A stretch of DNA of 64,000 nt from Serpula lacrymans var. lacrymans S7.9 (lineage: Eukaryota > Basidiomycota > Agaricomycetes > Boletales > Serpulaceae). The translations under genes and the position numbers were made by a program. The DNA lies in assembly GCF_000218685.1 (NCBI RefSeq), contig NW_006763293.1, positions 1,420,720 to 1,484,719 on the forward strand, given 5' to 3'. Numbering within the stretch: position 1 is the first letter of the stretch; every line of letters begins with the position of its first letter. The notes below the pieces were generated by a model. It ran no database searches. It was not told the DNA's origin and worked only from the letters and a program-made list of their open reading frames with translations. Of this stretch, positions 1 through 10,997 are shown piece by piece.

Positions 1-268
1 GCCATTGATCTGTGTTGGTACGTTTCCTTGCCCTTTTGTAATGATATATCAAGAAAAGTTCAAATTTATTTACTTTCTGAATACGTCAAATTTCTGAGCT
101 ATGAGTTGTACGATGCATCGTTATCGAATAAGATAAAAATCGACAAGTAGACTTGCCAATTTTAAAAGCGCATTTGTGGTCACGTGTCACGTCAGAACTT
201 TTCTGTCACGGTTGACTGCTGAATTCAACGGATACGACTGAGCCCATCCAGTCTTCGCCTTATACATC
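1..268. other. Upstream region of NHP2, no gene seen
   Basis: AT-rich sequence before the NHP2 start codon. No reading frame with coding character and no RNA gene is visible. It probably holds the NHP2 promoter and 5' UTR, and perhaps the end of a gene lying outside the window. Confidence 0.5.
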
Positions 269-1023
269 ATGGCCAAGGACAAGTCGGAAAAAAAGGACAA
301 GAAAAAGAAGGAGGAAAAGGAGGTTGATGAGGCCCCAGAGGCAGCAGTAGATGTTGACATGGGTGATGTCGAAACTGAGGTGAGTTCGCGCAAGTATCAG
401 TCTTGCAAATTTAACGACAAAAACACTAGTCCCCTAAAAAGTCGAAAAAAGAAAAAGAGGAAATAACGATACCACTAGAAGATCTATCTCCTCTTGCCCA
501 GCCATTGGCACAAAAGAAGCTACCAAAAAAGCTACATAAAGTCATAAGAAAAGGTATGTGATCGTTTGCCGGCTGTGTGAGTATTCATGTTGACAGTCAC
601 CCTCAGCGTCAAAAGCCAGACAGGTTAAAAGAGGTGTCAAAGAGGTGGTAAAAGGCATCCGTAAGGGAGAGAAAGGGTAAGCAGCTTTGCACACGCTCAA
701 AATGCTGTCTCATTAATGTTCGTGTTATTGCTAGACTACTAGTGCTGGCAGCAGATATCAATCCCATTGATATAATATCCCATTTACCTCTGATGGCAGA
801 GGAGGCGCAAATCCCATATGTCTTTGTGACATCAAAAGAGGAACTCGGTCATGCCAGTTCAACCAAACGACCGACAAGTTGTGTGATGATATGTCCGAAT
901 CAAAAACGAAAGGCACCGAAGAAGGATGCTGATGGGAAGGTTGACAAGGACGATGACTATCGGGAATTGTACGATGAATGTCATCGGGAGGTGCAGAAAC
1001 TTGATCAGAAGGTTGTATTCTAG
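269..1023 (+). CDS. NHP2: H/ACA snoRNP protein NHP2 (L7Ae family)
   Basis: Core protein of H/ACA small nucleolar RNPs, which guide pseudouridylation of rRNA in the nucleolus. Exons 269-379, 430-553, 607-676 and 735-1023 join in frame to 197 residues. The N-terminus is a charged Lys/Glu tail typical of fungal NHP2. The L7Ae-type RNA-binding fold follows, with the motif RKGEKGLLVLAADINPID, then the block that reads YVFVTSKEELG. The intron that splits the fold falls just before LLVLAADINP. The start is the first ATG in frame with this chain. The family assignment is firm. The exact first intron acceptor (a short TAG at 429) is inferred only from frame. Confidence 0.93.
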
Positions 1024-1302
1024 CGTTCCCTCACGGACCTCCTCCACAACGCATGTAATTTATGGCCTCTATAATATTTTCCATGGGCACCCATCATGAT
1101 AAGCACATCTGTAAGTATGCCGCTGTAACATAGCTGCAGAACAGACGTAAAAAAATTCCCGTGGTCGGAAGTGAACGGGCGAGTGGGGATGAATCTCGGA
1201 CTCTTAATACGTGGTCAGACAACCTTTGCTTTCACACGATTTGTACATTTCCTCCAGCACAAGCCTCCCGCTCCTTGCCAGGTTTTACCGTATTATTCTG
1301 AC

Positions 1303-3148
1303 ATGCCTGCTGCAAAAACAAAGTCTGCTTCTGCCAACGGCGCGTCCAAAGCCAAGGGCACCAAAACAACCCCTTCGAGCACAGGAACGTCGACGCCAGT
1401 CGTGTCAAAAATTGGCGGAGACCAGGAACAGGCTTTGGCCTCCGTGTCCACCTCGGCGAAACCTGACAAGGCTGTATACGATGCAGAGCAAGAGAAAATC
1501 AAAGCAGACATCGATGCCTTGCAAGCAAAACTAGTATGTTTCTGTTCCGATGTGTCCGACATTTGTCTCCAGCTCATTCGCTTCACCCTTCCGTGTAGTC
1601 CGCTGTCAAGGAAAAAATATCTTTAGCCACGAAGGCTGGCCCTGGGAATGACAGGCGCAATGTGCTTCGTGCTGAATTAGATAGCATTCGTGGTCAGCAG
1701 TCCAACAACAAGAACTCGAGAGGTAAAACTTTGGACCAATTGAAATCCATTCAGGAAGGTATCCAAAAAAAGGTGTGTCAAGCTCTCTGCAGGTTCCGAG
1801 ATCAAACCACCCATTTTCTTGTTTCTTTATTCAGATAAAGGACCTGCAGGCAGCCAAAGCCAAGACACCGTTCAAAACCGTGGCCGATGTCGACGCTCAC
1901 ATTAAGTACGTCGTCTTTCATTTAACGAAAGCCATCCCGGGTTGACAATGTATTTTCAGAAACTTGGAAAAACAGGTCGAGTCTGGCAATATGAAACTTG
2001 CTGATGAAAAACGGGCACTCTTGGAAATCTCCCAATCCAAACGGTCACGTCGGGCGGTAGAGAGCTTCCAGGCAGACCAGGAATCCATCGAAGCTGAGCG
2101 TGCTACGGCAGACGAGCTACGGAAGCAACTCGATGACCCAGACGCGAAGGCTATCTCTGACCGGTATGAGGCCATCAAAGCTGAGCTCGACGAGCTGAAG
2201 AAGGAGTCGGACGAAGCCTATGCCGGACGTAACAAGCTTTTTGAGGAGCGTGACAACCTCCAAGCTCAGCTTAACACCCTCTTCAACCAGAAACGCGAGT
2301 CAGCGGCCGGTTTCCGTGAAGCTAACGATCGTTATTGGACTAAAGTGAACGAAGACCGAGCACGTCGCGCTGAGCGAGCCCGTGTTCAACGGGCTGCTGA
2401 GGAGTCTCAGAAAAAGCTGGATATCGCTGAGCGCCTCCGTGAGGAAGCTTCCATTCCAGCATTCCAGGCCCACATCGAGGACTGTCAGACGCTGATCGAC
2501 TCGCTGTCCGGCAAATCAAGTGGCAACGTCGTACTCTCGTCATCATCACTACCCGCAAGAGCTGACGTCGAAGGTGTACCAAAGTTGGAGCTGAGGAAAG
2601 TAGAGGCAGGTCCAGGAGATGGCATGGTTGCTCGCAAGAAAAAGGGCGAGGATCAGGAGTCGTATTTCGTCGGAAAGGCAAAGGCGAAGGGAAAGAAGGG
2701 AGGCGTCAAAGCGGCCAGCCCATCGGATGCAGATAGCACCCCGGCTGCAAGTAGCGAGCTCCATATCCCACTCACTACTTTATCTGCCCTCCTCACACTT
2801 GCCATCCCTCCCCCAACATCGAACTCAGATGTCCCCCGTGTCATCGAAGACCTTAAAACGAAAAAAGCATGGTACCAAGCTAATCAAGATCGCGTGACGG
2901 CTGAGAACGTTGCCAAAGCTGAAGCTGATATTCAGCGTCTCACCAACGGCGCCAAGGTTGCTAACAAAGCCGACACTTCCCCTGCTGTCGAAGTATCACC
3001 TCCGAACGGCGGAGGTGAAGATCATGCAGAGCCAACATCTACGCCAATGAATGCCCCACAGCCAGATGAAGTACCTACTAATGAAGTTGACGAGAAGCTC
3101 GAGAACGTTCGAGAAGAGGCAAATGAAAATGACGAGATCTCGCAATGA
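1303..3148 (+). CDS. BFR1: BFR1-like coiled-coil, mRNP/nuclear segregation protein
   Basis: Exons 1303-1533, 1599-1772, 1835-1905 and 1960-3148 give 554 residues. After a Ser/Thr-rich N-terminus the protein is almost continuous charged coiled coil, with repeated Glu/Lys/Arg heptads from about residue 65 to 350. This is the pattern of the Bfr1 family, SMC-like in composition but without an ATPase. The C-terminal quarter is a low-complexity Ser/Pro/Glu region. In yeast, Bfr1 binds mRNA-protein complexes and polysomes at the ER and affects chromosome segregation. It follows NHP2 on the same strand with a 279-bp gap. The family call rests on overall architecture and the segment KAGPGNDRRNVLRAELD, so it is good but not certain. 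Confidence 0.83.
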
Positions 3149-3480
3149 TATAGTAAAGTGGACATCATTGGATAGGACCAATTTATACATCACTATAAGT
3201 TATCTGTTATGCCTACTATACCTGCAAACACTGTTGTCCGCGGTAAGGTGGCGCTAAAAGAGGGAAATATTATTATTCGACTAACCAAACCGAAACCTAT
3301 ACAATAGTGAGCACGGAGAGCACGTAAAAACGAAGCAAATTGTCAATACAGATACGAGGTATGAGGCTAATAAATGACAGAAGGAAAGCAGGGAATTTCA
3401 ACATATTTATAATTTTGCAAGGATCATCGTTACTCCACAACCAAATGGTACGACAAGACTTGCAAGCGAGGTCGAACCTT
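3149..3480. other. Convergent intergenic region, BFR1 / RFX gene
   Basis: Roughly 330 bp between two converging stop codons. It is AT-rich and shows no coding frame. It presumably contains both 3' UTRs and polyadenylation sites. Confidence 0.5.
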
Positions 3481-6466
3481 TTAAGACACAGATTCAGATT
3501 TGACAGCGTCCGACTCTGGTTCACCCTCATTTGGTCCTGATGCGCCAGAGTTGGGCGCAATGCCCAGCTCGTGAGGGGTAAACGATGTCACATCAAATGT
3601 ATTGGCGGAACCGTAGTCGGAAAAAGAAAGTCCAGATTGATGGACAGGGGGTATCGAGTCGTCCTGAGATGCCGATGCGTCCATGTACGACAAAGCGCCG
3701 TAAGCATCGGTGTTGAAGCCTGATGACAAGGAACCCGCCGGGAACGGATCCTGCTGCAAAGCCGCTAGCATGCTCGAAGTTGTCGGCGTATGGGTCATGA
3801 TGTGCTGAGGTGGCCGAACTTCCATCGTATTGAAACTCTCCTGCCCTGCCATCGGGGACAGAGAGAAGAATTGCTGCTGCATCACCGGCTCAACAGAGGC
3901 TGCGACAGAGTTCGTCGACAGTGCCACACTCCGCAACACATTGACTGCGATCCAATCACTGTACACATTTTGATGGTCAGTATGATGAGATCAAAAACCA
4001 CAGCAAACTTGACGTACTCCAAGAAAAGCTTCATGATCTGAAAGGCACCGAAAGCCGGATCACTCCGAATCGTCTAGGAAACGTTTGAGATGATGATGAG
4101 TCGAGGAACAATCAAAGCAAAAAAAAATCGTACCAAGTCCCTCATAACTTGACTGGTGACGTAACCCCAGCGGATCAGTATGCTCCGCGAGCTCATTGTT
4201 CCTCTGTCCTCAGGTCCATTCCCGACGCGCTGTCCCATAAGCCTTTCGCAGCATTTATCGGCCCAGGCCATGACTTCCCTGACAGGTTCGCTACTCTTTG
4301 ACAGGCTGTCCATCATTGAAACAAACTCGACTTCAAGCAACTGAACAAGGTCCTCGTGACGACAGTTGCACACCAAAGCCGATTGGTTTCGAACCGATTC
4401 AAAGTCAACCTTTTGCCAAGAACGCCGCATTTCCGCGAGCTGCTTTTGATTTGTGAGCACGGTATTCAATGCTTGAGTAACTTGGTAGATGTCCAAGAAG
4501 CGCACTAAGTAAAAACGTGAGATAACATGTGATAATGATGCCATGGTGGAATCACAACTCACAGACGAGATGGCCAAATCGTGCACCAAGCTCTACCTTT
4601 GGCTCAACAAATGTGTTGCCATATCCTTCCAGCGCAAGCAACAGAACTTTCTCCATCTTGTTAGCTAGCTGACGAAGGCTAGTCAAAGACGCCGTTTGAA
4701 TGGGAGAGAGCATCTGCGAGCGGAGGAACTCCAATATTTCCTATCACATAAATGTTAAAATTGAACGCCCCATTAACAAGTAGAATCGCCTCACATCATA
4801 AACAATCGCATCTGCCTTGGCCATTAGGCCAGCTATTGCAGGAGCGTGAACCACTTCGCGATGAGTTCCATTAAGATTGGACCAGAAATTCCTGAGGTTC
4901 ATCTCGAATTGATCAAACCTGAACGAACGGACGCTATCCAACAATGCGTCAAGATGATCTTGGAACCAGCCCCAAACATCGCGAGCGGCGATACTATGCG
5001 GAGATGTGGAGTTGGATCCTATGGCCTCCTCGATGGAGGGAAACTGCACCATGTGACGAACTGACAAGGTCTGTTGGTTGGACACGAAGTTACCACTTCC
5101 ACCAGAAGTAGAGTTGGGTTGAACGGCGAGTCCGGGGTCCGGCTGGCTGGGGTGGCGGCGAATGGACGCATGGCTGGGGTATGAATTGTTCGAGGGCCTT
5201 CCAGCAGCTTGAGCTTGGGAGAGCAAGTTAGCAGCCGTGGGTGTCTTATCGCTTAAATCATCGCCGTAATTGAGGGCGCCTTTCATGTCATTTAGCGTCA
5301 GAGAGTTCCTCTTGGACGGATTGGAGCTAGCTCCTTCAGAGTCCTCGGCGTCTTCGTCTTCATCAGAACGTTCTTCACCTCTGTTGGCATTATCCGAAGG
5401 TTCCTGAGCTGCGCGGGCTGCATTGATAGATTGCTGTCCTGCATTATTGTTTGATTTGCGAATATAGTCCTGAAGCCATTCGGCTTCCGCCGAAGTGGCA
5501 GGACGGATGCCACAATCTTTTTTTTAAGAGCGCCAATCAAGCTTTTACCGATCATCAAGATGAGAAGCAATGCACGTACAATGATATTTACTATTTCCGC
5601 GAACTCCCAGGCGCCGAGTTTTGATAGTTGGAAAACAAAGCCTGATGGCCTTGCCCAAAGTCGCCGTATTTATGTGAGGGATCCCGTACTGATCACAGAC
5701 CCGACGGTAGGAAAAGTAAAGACCCTGGCGAGGGACATTTCCGTCAGGATAAGGAGCATAGTTCGCAGTCAACCTATCCGGGGGAAAAAATGCCGGTGAG
5801 ATCAGAAGGGGAAAAAAAAGTACAGAATGCGGCTAGTACAGACCATGCCTGGACGAAAATTTGTTTTGCCCTATCAGAAGCACTAGTGGTAGTCGCGACC
5901 CGGACATTGGCAGCGAGTTTCTCCAAGGCGTGGTCAGGACTGAGAGTCATTCTGCCGAAAGCGCCGGCAGGATGCATAGTTTCTTGATTAGAGGGCAAGG
6001 TCTGACCTGGCCCGTACATATGATAGTCTGCAGGAGAGTTACCGAGAAACATGGTGATGTCGTCTGTCTCACTGGAAGAAGAGTGGACGCTTTCAGTGTC
6101 ACGAGGATAAGGGGAAGCGGCAGCACGGGCCCTGAGATGGGTCTGACGGATATGGCCTTTGAGGGCAGGATTGCTGATGTTGTGGTTTGGAGGAGAATGG
6201 CCTCCAGAGGTCATATCGGCTGGCTGGAGCTGGTAGGCGGGAGAGTGGCGGATATGATCGTTGCCCATGTTATATGAGAGACGATAGAGATCATCGGTGG
6301 ACTGAGGGAGTGCAGAGGGAACACGGACGATGCCGCCCTGGGAAGACTGGGGACGGGAATTAGGCGAATGAGTAGAGGAGGAGGATACAGAGTTTGAGCG
6401 GGAATGAGGGTGGTTGAGAGGAAGAAAGTCAAGGGGAGACATCATCTGGAGATTGACTGCGGCCAT
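3481..6466 (-). CDS. RFX-family winged-helix transcription factor
   Basis: Seven exons join in frame to 873 residues: 6466-5844, 5773-5580, 5516-4795, 4740-4563, 4504-4134, 4073-4018 and 3958-3481. Residues about 207-280 form an RFX DNA-binding winged helix, with GKAIRLCFPTIKTRRLGVRG and then NSKYHYCGIRP, the signature of the family. The last Tyr of KYHY is made across an intron. The N-terminal 200 residues are Ser/Pro/His-rich and disordered. A helical central region (about residues 440-690) with RFLDIYQVTQALNTVL resembles the RFX dimerisation domain, and the tail is Ser/Gln-rich. Relatives include yeast Crt1 (repressor of ribonucleotide reductase genes) and ascomycete RfxA. The target genes here are unknown. 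The start MAAVN is the first in-frame ATG; open frame continues upstream without one. Confidence 0.92.
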
Positions 6467-6999
6467 TTGGGAGAAAAAGGAGGATAAGGAAGGTGAGGTG
6501 AGGGAGTGGGGAAGACAAGGACGCGGGCCAGCCGACGAGGAGAACGAAGAAGATGGTGAGAAGAGACAAGGTGGGTGGGGATATAAGACTGAAAAGTATG
6601 GGAAGAAAGACAAGATGGCAGCAGAACTGCAAGCCAGTGCACAGGATGAAAAGAGAAAAGCAAGGATGATGGCTGGCACCGCCGACAACAAACTTGAAGC
6701 GGGCTCAGACTGAAGGAAGGTGAATAACCAGATCTCCAAGAAACTGCTGGGTGGTCGGTGGTCAAGGCAACGAGCCGTATTCGGTCCTCTCTCATTTGCT
6801 GAGAACGAGCTTATAGCACCTTACCGCCACTTCAGCGCCTTCTCCCCGGCCGTTCCCACCCAGCCACACCTTATTCCAGGGTCCCCACTCCGTAAGCAAG
6901 CCTCATATTATCATCCTAGGTACATATCTATCTCCTGACAGAACGTGGGTCCACCGCTGCACCTTGCACAACCACACATTCCTATCACACATATCCCCC
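6467..6999. other. Upstream region of the RFX gene / downstream of PPN1-like gene
   Basis: Both flanking genes are on the minus strand, so this holds the PPN1-like 3' UTR and the promoter and 5' UTR of the RFX gene. The minus strand stays open for about 90 codons above the RFX ATG but is Ser/Phe/Pro-rich and lacks an ATG, which suggests a CT-rich leader. One half-site resembling an X-box (ggcaac near 6766) is visible, but it is too weak to call. Confidence 0.4.
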
Positions 7000-9755
7000 T
7001 CACCCTTCTTCCCCTCCCATGTACATGTACTTCTTGAACCTTCTTCGCAGCTTCTCCTCCTTCCCTTCCCCCAGTCGTCGCCCAAGCTCAACCCACGATC
7101 CAATACTCAGATCCTCCATCTCATACGGCGTGTATTTCGATCTCCTCACATCCCCCTCACGTAACGATCTCGGTAGGTTTCTCATAGGCACAGCAGGCGG
7201 CTGGGCGGCAGTCCCAATCGTAAGCCCAGAGTCCCCGGCAACCGCTCCCGCCCCCTCCTCACTCCGGGGAGCATCCAAGCGGGAAATGGGGAAAGTCAAA
7301 TACTCCAATCTGTACTCTGCCTCATGCTTCTCGTCGAATTCCAGAAGATTCGGAATAGTGTACTGCGTTGCCAAACTCTATATTAAAAAAGACCACAATG
7401 TTATTGACCCTCCCGCGTACCTGTGCATATCCCAGCCCAGTCCACAATGTATTTCGTCTACTCGGCGCTTCGCTGTCAGAGTGCCATGGTTGCTTCAACT
7501 TGCACCTCCAGCTGTCTCGATAAGGTTCCTTCCTGCATTCGGAATCGTTATTCTCAGGATTGCCATGGTGATAACGACTATGCTTCCTCTTTGACTTCTT
7601 CAACTCTATCAAGTATTCATCCCGCCCGATGTCCCGCACAACGGTAGACGAAAGTCCTGTTATGTTGTACGAATATATTCGAAACGAAGGCACGTATGGG
7701 TTGGGCACGACCGATGGAGAAACATTTATCACAGCGTAGTTATCGTAGTTCACTTCCTCAGTCTTGCAAAGTTCTTCAAAGTCCGAGATGAGCGAGTCGT
7801 ACAGGGGACTCTCGCCGCCGGTCGATGCAGCCTCGGGCCAGATCTCCAGATCCTTAGCATCCAGAAAGAAGAACTGTGGCGCAATGATTCAGTTCGATGT
7901 TCTATCAGCCATATAACATCCCTTCGAACTTACATGATCTGCATTCATATGCTAGCATAGAAAACCGTTACTGCACGAGGATGACCAAGAGCTCGCCGAA
8001 AGTACTCACGCCAAAAAGATGACCCAGTATCGTATCCTGGTATCTCAAGCTCAATTCAACGTACCGATAATACTGGGCGTTGCAACCTGTCGTTAATTAA
8101 GTGCCATGAAAGATCTTGGATGCGTACTTACACACTCTGGGAAGTAGTTTCCGGACGACGGCGGAACATGACCTACCACGGCATTGGTGTGTAAGTCAAG
8201 TTGCATAGAAGATCATGGCCTGAGGAAGTTCACACCTGTTATCCAAACCTTCATAATCGAACCCAGAAAAGGAGTATGGAGCAACTTTTCAGTGGCTCCC
8301 CGGCAAATATGCGATACAACATTCTCACCTGCATCCCCCGCGACCGGAACATCTCCAGTTGCACGTCGAGCCAATCAAACTGTAGATTCCCGGATTCCCG
8401 GGATCGTTGGGTTCTCTATACTCGCAGCCTCTCACCGCTACGAAAAAGAATCAGTATCAGTATCAAATTTACAAAGAGAATGGAGATAACCTTTATTAGC
8501 ATCGTAGAAATACATAGTATTGAGGCTGATCACGGCTAATGCATTGGGTACGACTTCCACGGAGTAGTATGCCCCTCGTTGGAATACTTGATAAGATGCA
8601 AAAGGTATAAACGAAGACCATATCCTAAGAACAGTCGTTAGGCAGAAAACAATTAGGATAGGGGTAACCACACACGATGAAAACTCGTTAGTAATAGTAT
8701 TTGGTCCTATAACTAAGCTGTCAACGCAATACACACACTGTATTTTCACGACATACCAGGTGACATGATATTCTTGTAAGAGGGCCGTAAGGTTAGCGTT
8801 TAATACTCGTGAGACGAAATAGGCGTTAATAACTCTTACATGAGCTATAAATCTTAAGGTTATAAGGCTACCAACGAGCAACGCGAAAATGAAAAGTACT
8901 CACGCCAGATGTCATTATTACCTGTCGTTTGGAGCACGTCGTCAAGGTTTATCGTTGTCGAGATGTCGAATGAGCTCACCCAAACTCGGTATTACCGGAA
9001 TGCCCTTACTTAGAAATATCTTGGACATCTTCTTAGCAACAGCTCTATTGGAGTCGTAAATCTCATCTGTGGTTCGAGGTATCTTGCGATCGTTGTCATG
9101 TCTAAATCTCCGTAAGCAATGCAAGAGATTATCTAGAACTATGATCCCATACCGAGCACTATCTCCCGTCCCTGCCATCACCAATGCACATCACGCGCAC
9201 AGTTAATTGAAGCAAGGTGGATACGCGTCATCGGAAAGTAAAAAATTGACGAAGAAGGCCACAAACTTACATATAACAAAGTCTATTTCCGCACTCCAAT
9301 TCTTCTCCAGAAAGTCCAGAGTAAGGTTTGTAAGTCTCAACGGAGAATCGCATTCGCTGTGAGGCAACGCATGTGTGTTCATTTTACCCAGTGCGTATCG
9401 CCCAATGACGACAAGAACGAGGCAACTCACCTGAACGGAGTGCCATAGTACCCTGAACGTGCCGCACTCTTGGGTTGGTTCCTGTGACACGAGGATGACT
9501 GCGAAGTTCCATTTTTATAGAACGGATCTGGATGCATGTCGGTGATATGCAAGAAACGGCCATGGAGCCTCCGCTCGGACAATCCTTTCAACAAGCCTCG
9601 GTGAGAATACGCTCCAGAGTGTCCAAGAGTGGCCCCAAGTGTCGCGAGAGGGACTTACTGGGAGATGCATCCAAGACAACTTGAGGCGGAGCTGCTAGCG
9701 CGATCGATTGCCATTGATACACCAAGGAGAAAAAAAGCAGTGGTTGCTTCCTCAT
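7000..9755 (-). pseudogene. PPN1: Endopolyphosphatase (PPN1-like), 17 exons, frameshifted
   Basis: Homologue of vacuolar endopolyphosphatases, calcineurin-type phosphatases that cut polyphosphate. Exons: 9755-9659, 9596-9431, 9356-9271, 9171-9153, 9101-8980, 8921-8904, 8844-8840, 8772-8757, 8706-8676, 8624-8491, 8437-8329, 8248-8236, 8172-8132, 8072-8010, 7951-7934, 7873-7421, 7377-7000. Metallophosphatase motifs follow in order: HITDMHPDPFY, WTGDSARHD, PSLGNNDIWPHN, VWITGHVPP and FGHMNADHF, behind an N-terminal hydrophobic anchor. Every exon pair is in phase except within 8437-8329. There an 8-nt tandem duplication (8386-8401) shifts the frame between PNDPGN and LQFDWLDVQL. Removing one copy would make the chain open for 586 residues. 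Either the copy is inactivated, or the 56 nt from GTGAGA (about 8434) to CTACAG are spliced out, which would delete conserved residues. Microexons are inferred from homology and phase. Confidence 0.85.
8386..8401. repeat. 8-nt perfect tandem duplication (attcccgg x2)
   Basis: The plus strand reads attcccgg twice without a gap. On the coding (minus) strand this doubles ccgggaat inside the PPN1-like exon. Because 8 is not a multiple of 3, it produces the frame change described for that gene. Confidence 0.95.
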
Positions 9756-10659
9756 TTCACAAAACCAGCTGAAAGACGAAAACAACCTGAGCAAACGAGC
9801 AGACGACCTTTAATAGGGTAAGAAACATGCCAGTAAGAAACCCGAAGAAGGCGCAAGGCTGGCGCACGTTCGTCACTTTGTACGCCTCTCCAGCGTGGAG
9901 CTAGACAAGTTTGGTGATACTTTTATCGTCCACCAATGGTAAATAGAGCCTGATGAATATTAAAAAGGTGCATTCAATGGCACGACGCTATAATCGTACG
10001 TGTAGAATACGACTAATGGAGCGATTGCAGGTTGTGTTGCGAATTCTTAGACGCCTACAACAGCTTCTTAGACTCGTTCCAGTACAAGTACAGTACGTAT
10101 TGGTACGTATACGTACACCTTCAGACTTCCAAGTAACTTGGTTGGAAGGCTGTTGTTCAACAAGGAAATCTATTGCGCAAAGTGCATATTACTAATAAAT
10201 AGCTGGACATGTTTGTAACACTGATAATTGTATCAAAATGGTGATACACGATTACAGTCAACAGGATAAAGTAAATCGTGGTGCGTGTTGATGGTACAGG
10301 AGTGCGATTTTGAGGCGAAGGACGTACACAAACGTACAGACTGAGTGAACAATACAGTGACAAGGCGGATCATGAGTGGTATCGCGAAAGATACGAAACT
10401 AGTTTAGTTCGTCTTGATGGGAGAAGGCGAATAACCCTTATTCCGCCTCGTCGGATCTGCTGGGCAGTGGAGTGCGAGAAGAGTGGCTACGTTATCACCG
10501 GTATTGAGAACATTACGTATAGAATCCTCTGCGAGGTGACACGTCTGTAAAAGGATGAGCAATGACGCACAAAATGGTGGAGAAGGGAGGAAACGAACCC
10601 GACTATAACCGCCCAACTCAAGGCTTGAACGCGACCTAGAGATGGCATTGTGTATAGAA
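9756..10659. other. Intergenic region with a GTAC-rich palindromic patch
   Basis: About 900 bp upstream of the PPN1-like gene and downstream of the small putative gene. I see no gene. At 10082-10116 the tetranucleotide gtac occurs five times in 35 bp, alternating with gtat/gtaa spacers, so the segment is locally self-complementary. A minus-strand open stretch at 10404-10616 has no recognisable content and may be 3' UTR of the small gene upstream. Confidence 0.4.
10082..10116. repeat. GTAC-rich palindromic cluster
   Basis: Five copies of the self-complementary tetramer gtac begin at 10082, 10088, 10093, 10103 and 10113. The right part, tacgtatacgta, is itself a palindrome. Its function is unknown; it could be a binding site for a dimeric regulator or a chance low-complexity patch. 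Confidence 0.5.
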
Positions 10660-10997
10660 TCATGAGCGTAACGCCTCCTGTTTGACAGAAGCGGTGTTAG
10701 AAGCCATGCATGCGTGTGGGGAAATAGAGTACTGACAATATGCGCTCTAATTCAGTTCTTGAGCGTGGTACAATGAACAGGTCAGAGCCTGTAAGGTATC
10801 TGTTGATTGCCTGGTACGAAGCGCACCCAGCAATGAGTGTTTCATTGAAAGTAGGGTGGTCAATGTCCCAGTAGAGCCAGTTTTCGCTGTGGTGAAGGGT
10901 ATGAGTAAGGTAAGACATAGCAGGCGTTAGTGGGGACATACGTGAGCTGGGAGTGTGCGCGAGCCTCAGAGGTGTTGGGGGCAAGGAAGCGATCCAT
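10660..10997 (-). CDS. Putative small protein, 75 residues, unrecognised
   Basis: I do not recognise this protein. Exons 10997-10942, 10886-10733 and 10677-10660 join in phase and end at TGA, giving 75 residues. It begins MDRFLAPNTSEARAHSQ, has an aromatic/acidic core (NWLYWDIDHPTFNETLI) and ends in an Arg/Leu/Glu helix (RTELERILSEALRS). There is no signal peptide or membrane segment. The splice sites are standard (GTATGT..CACAG, then GTACTC..AACAG), and the second exon has coding character. The last exon is only 18 nt, so the C-terminus is the weakest part. It is divergent from the acetoacetyl-CoA synthetase gene about 780 bp away. Confidence 0.4.

Noticed and set aside
5774..6739. 321-codon open frame on minus extending about 90 codons above the RFX start
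   Set aside because: The extension has no ATG (it would begin at TTG) and is CT-rich leader-like sequence; the first ATG at 6466 gives a sensible start.
8379..8434. A 56-nt intron (GTGAGA..CTACAG) that would hide the frameshift in the PPN1-like gene
   Set aside because: It keeps the frame but deletes a stretch (VRGCEY..DPGN) conserved in the family, so I prefer a frameshift; the alternative is kept in the finding.
10404..10616. Minus-strand open stretch below the 75-residue gene as an extra exon
   Set aside because: No donor/acceptor pair joins it in phase, and it has no recognisable content.
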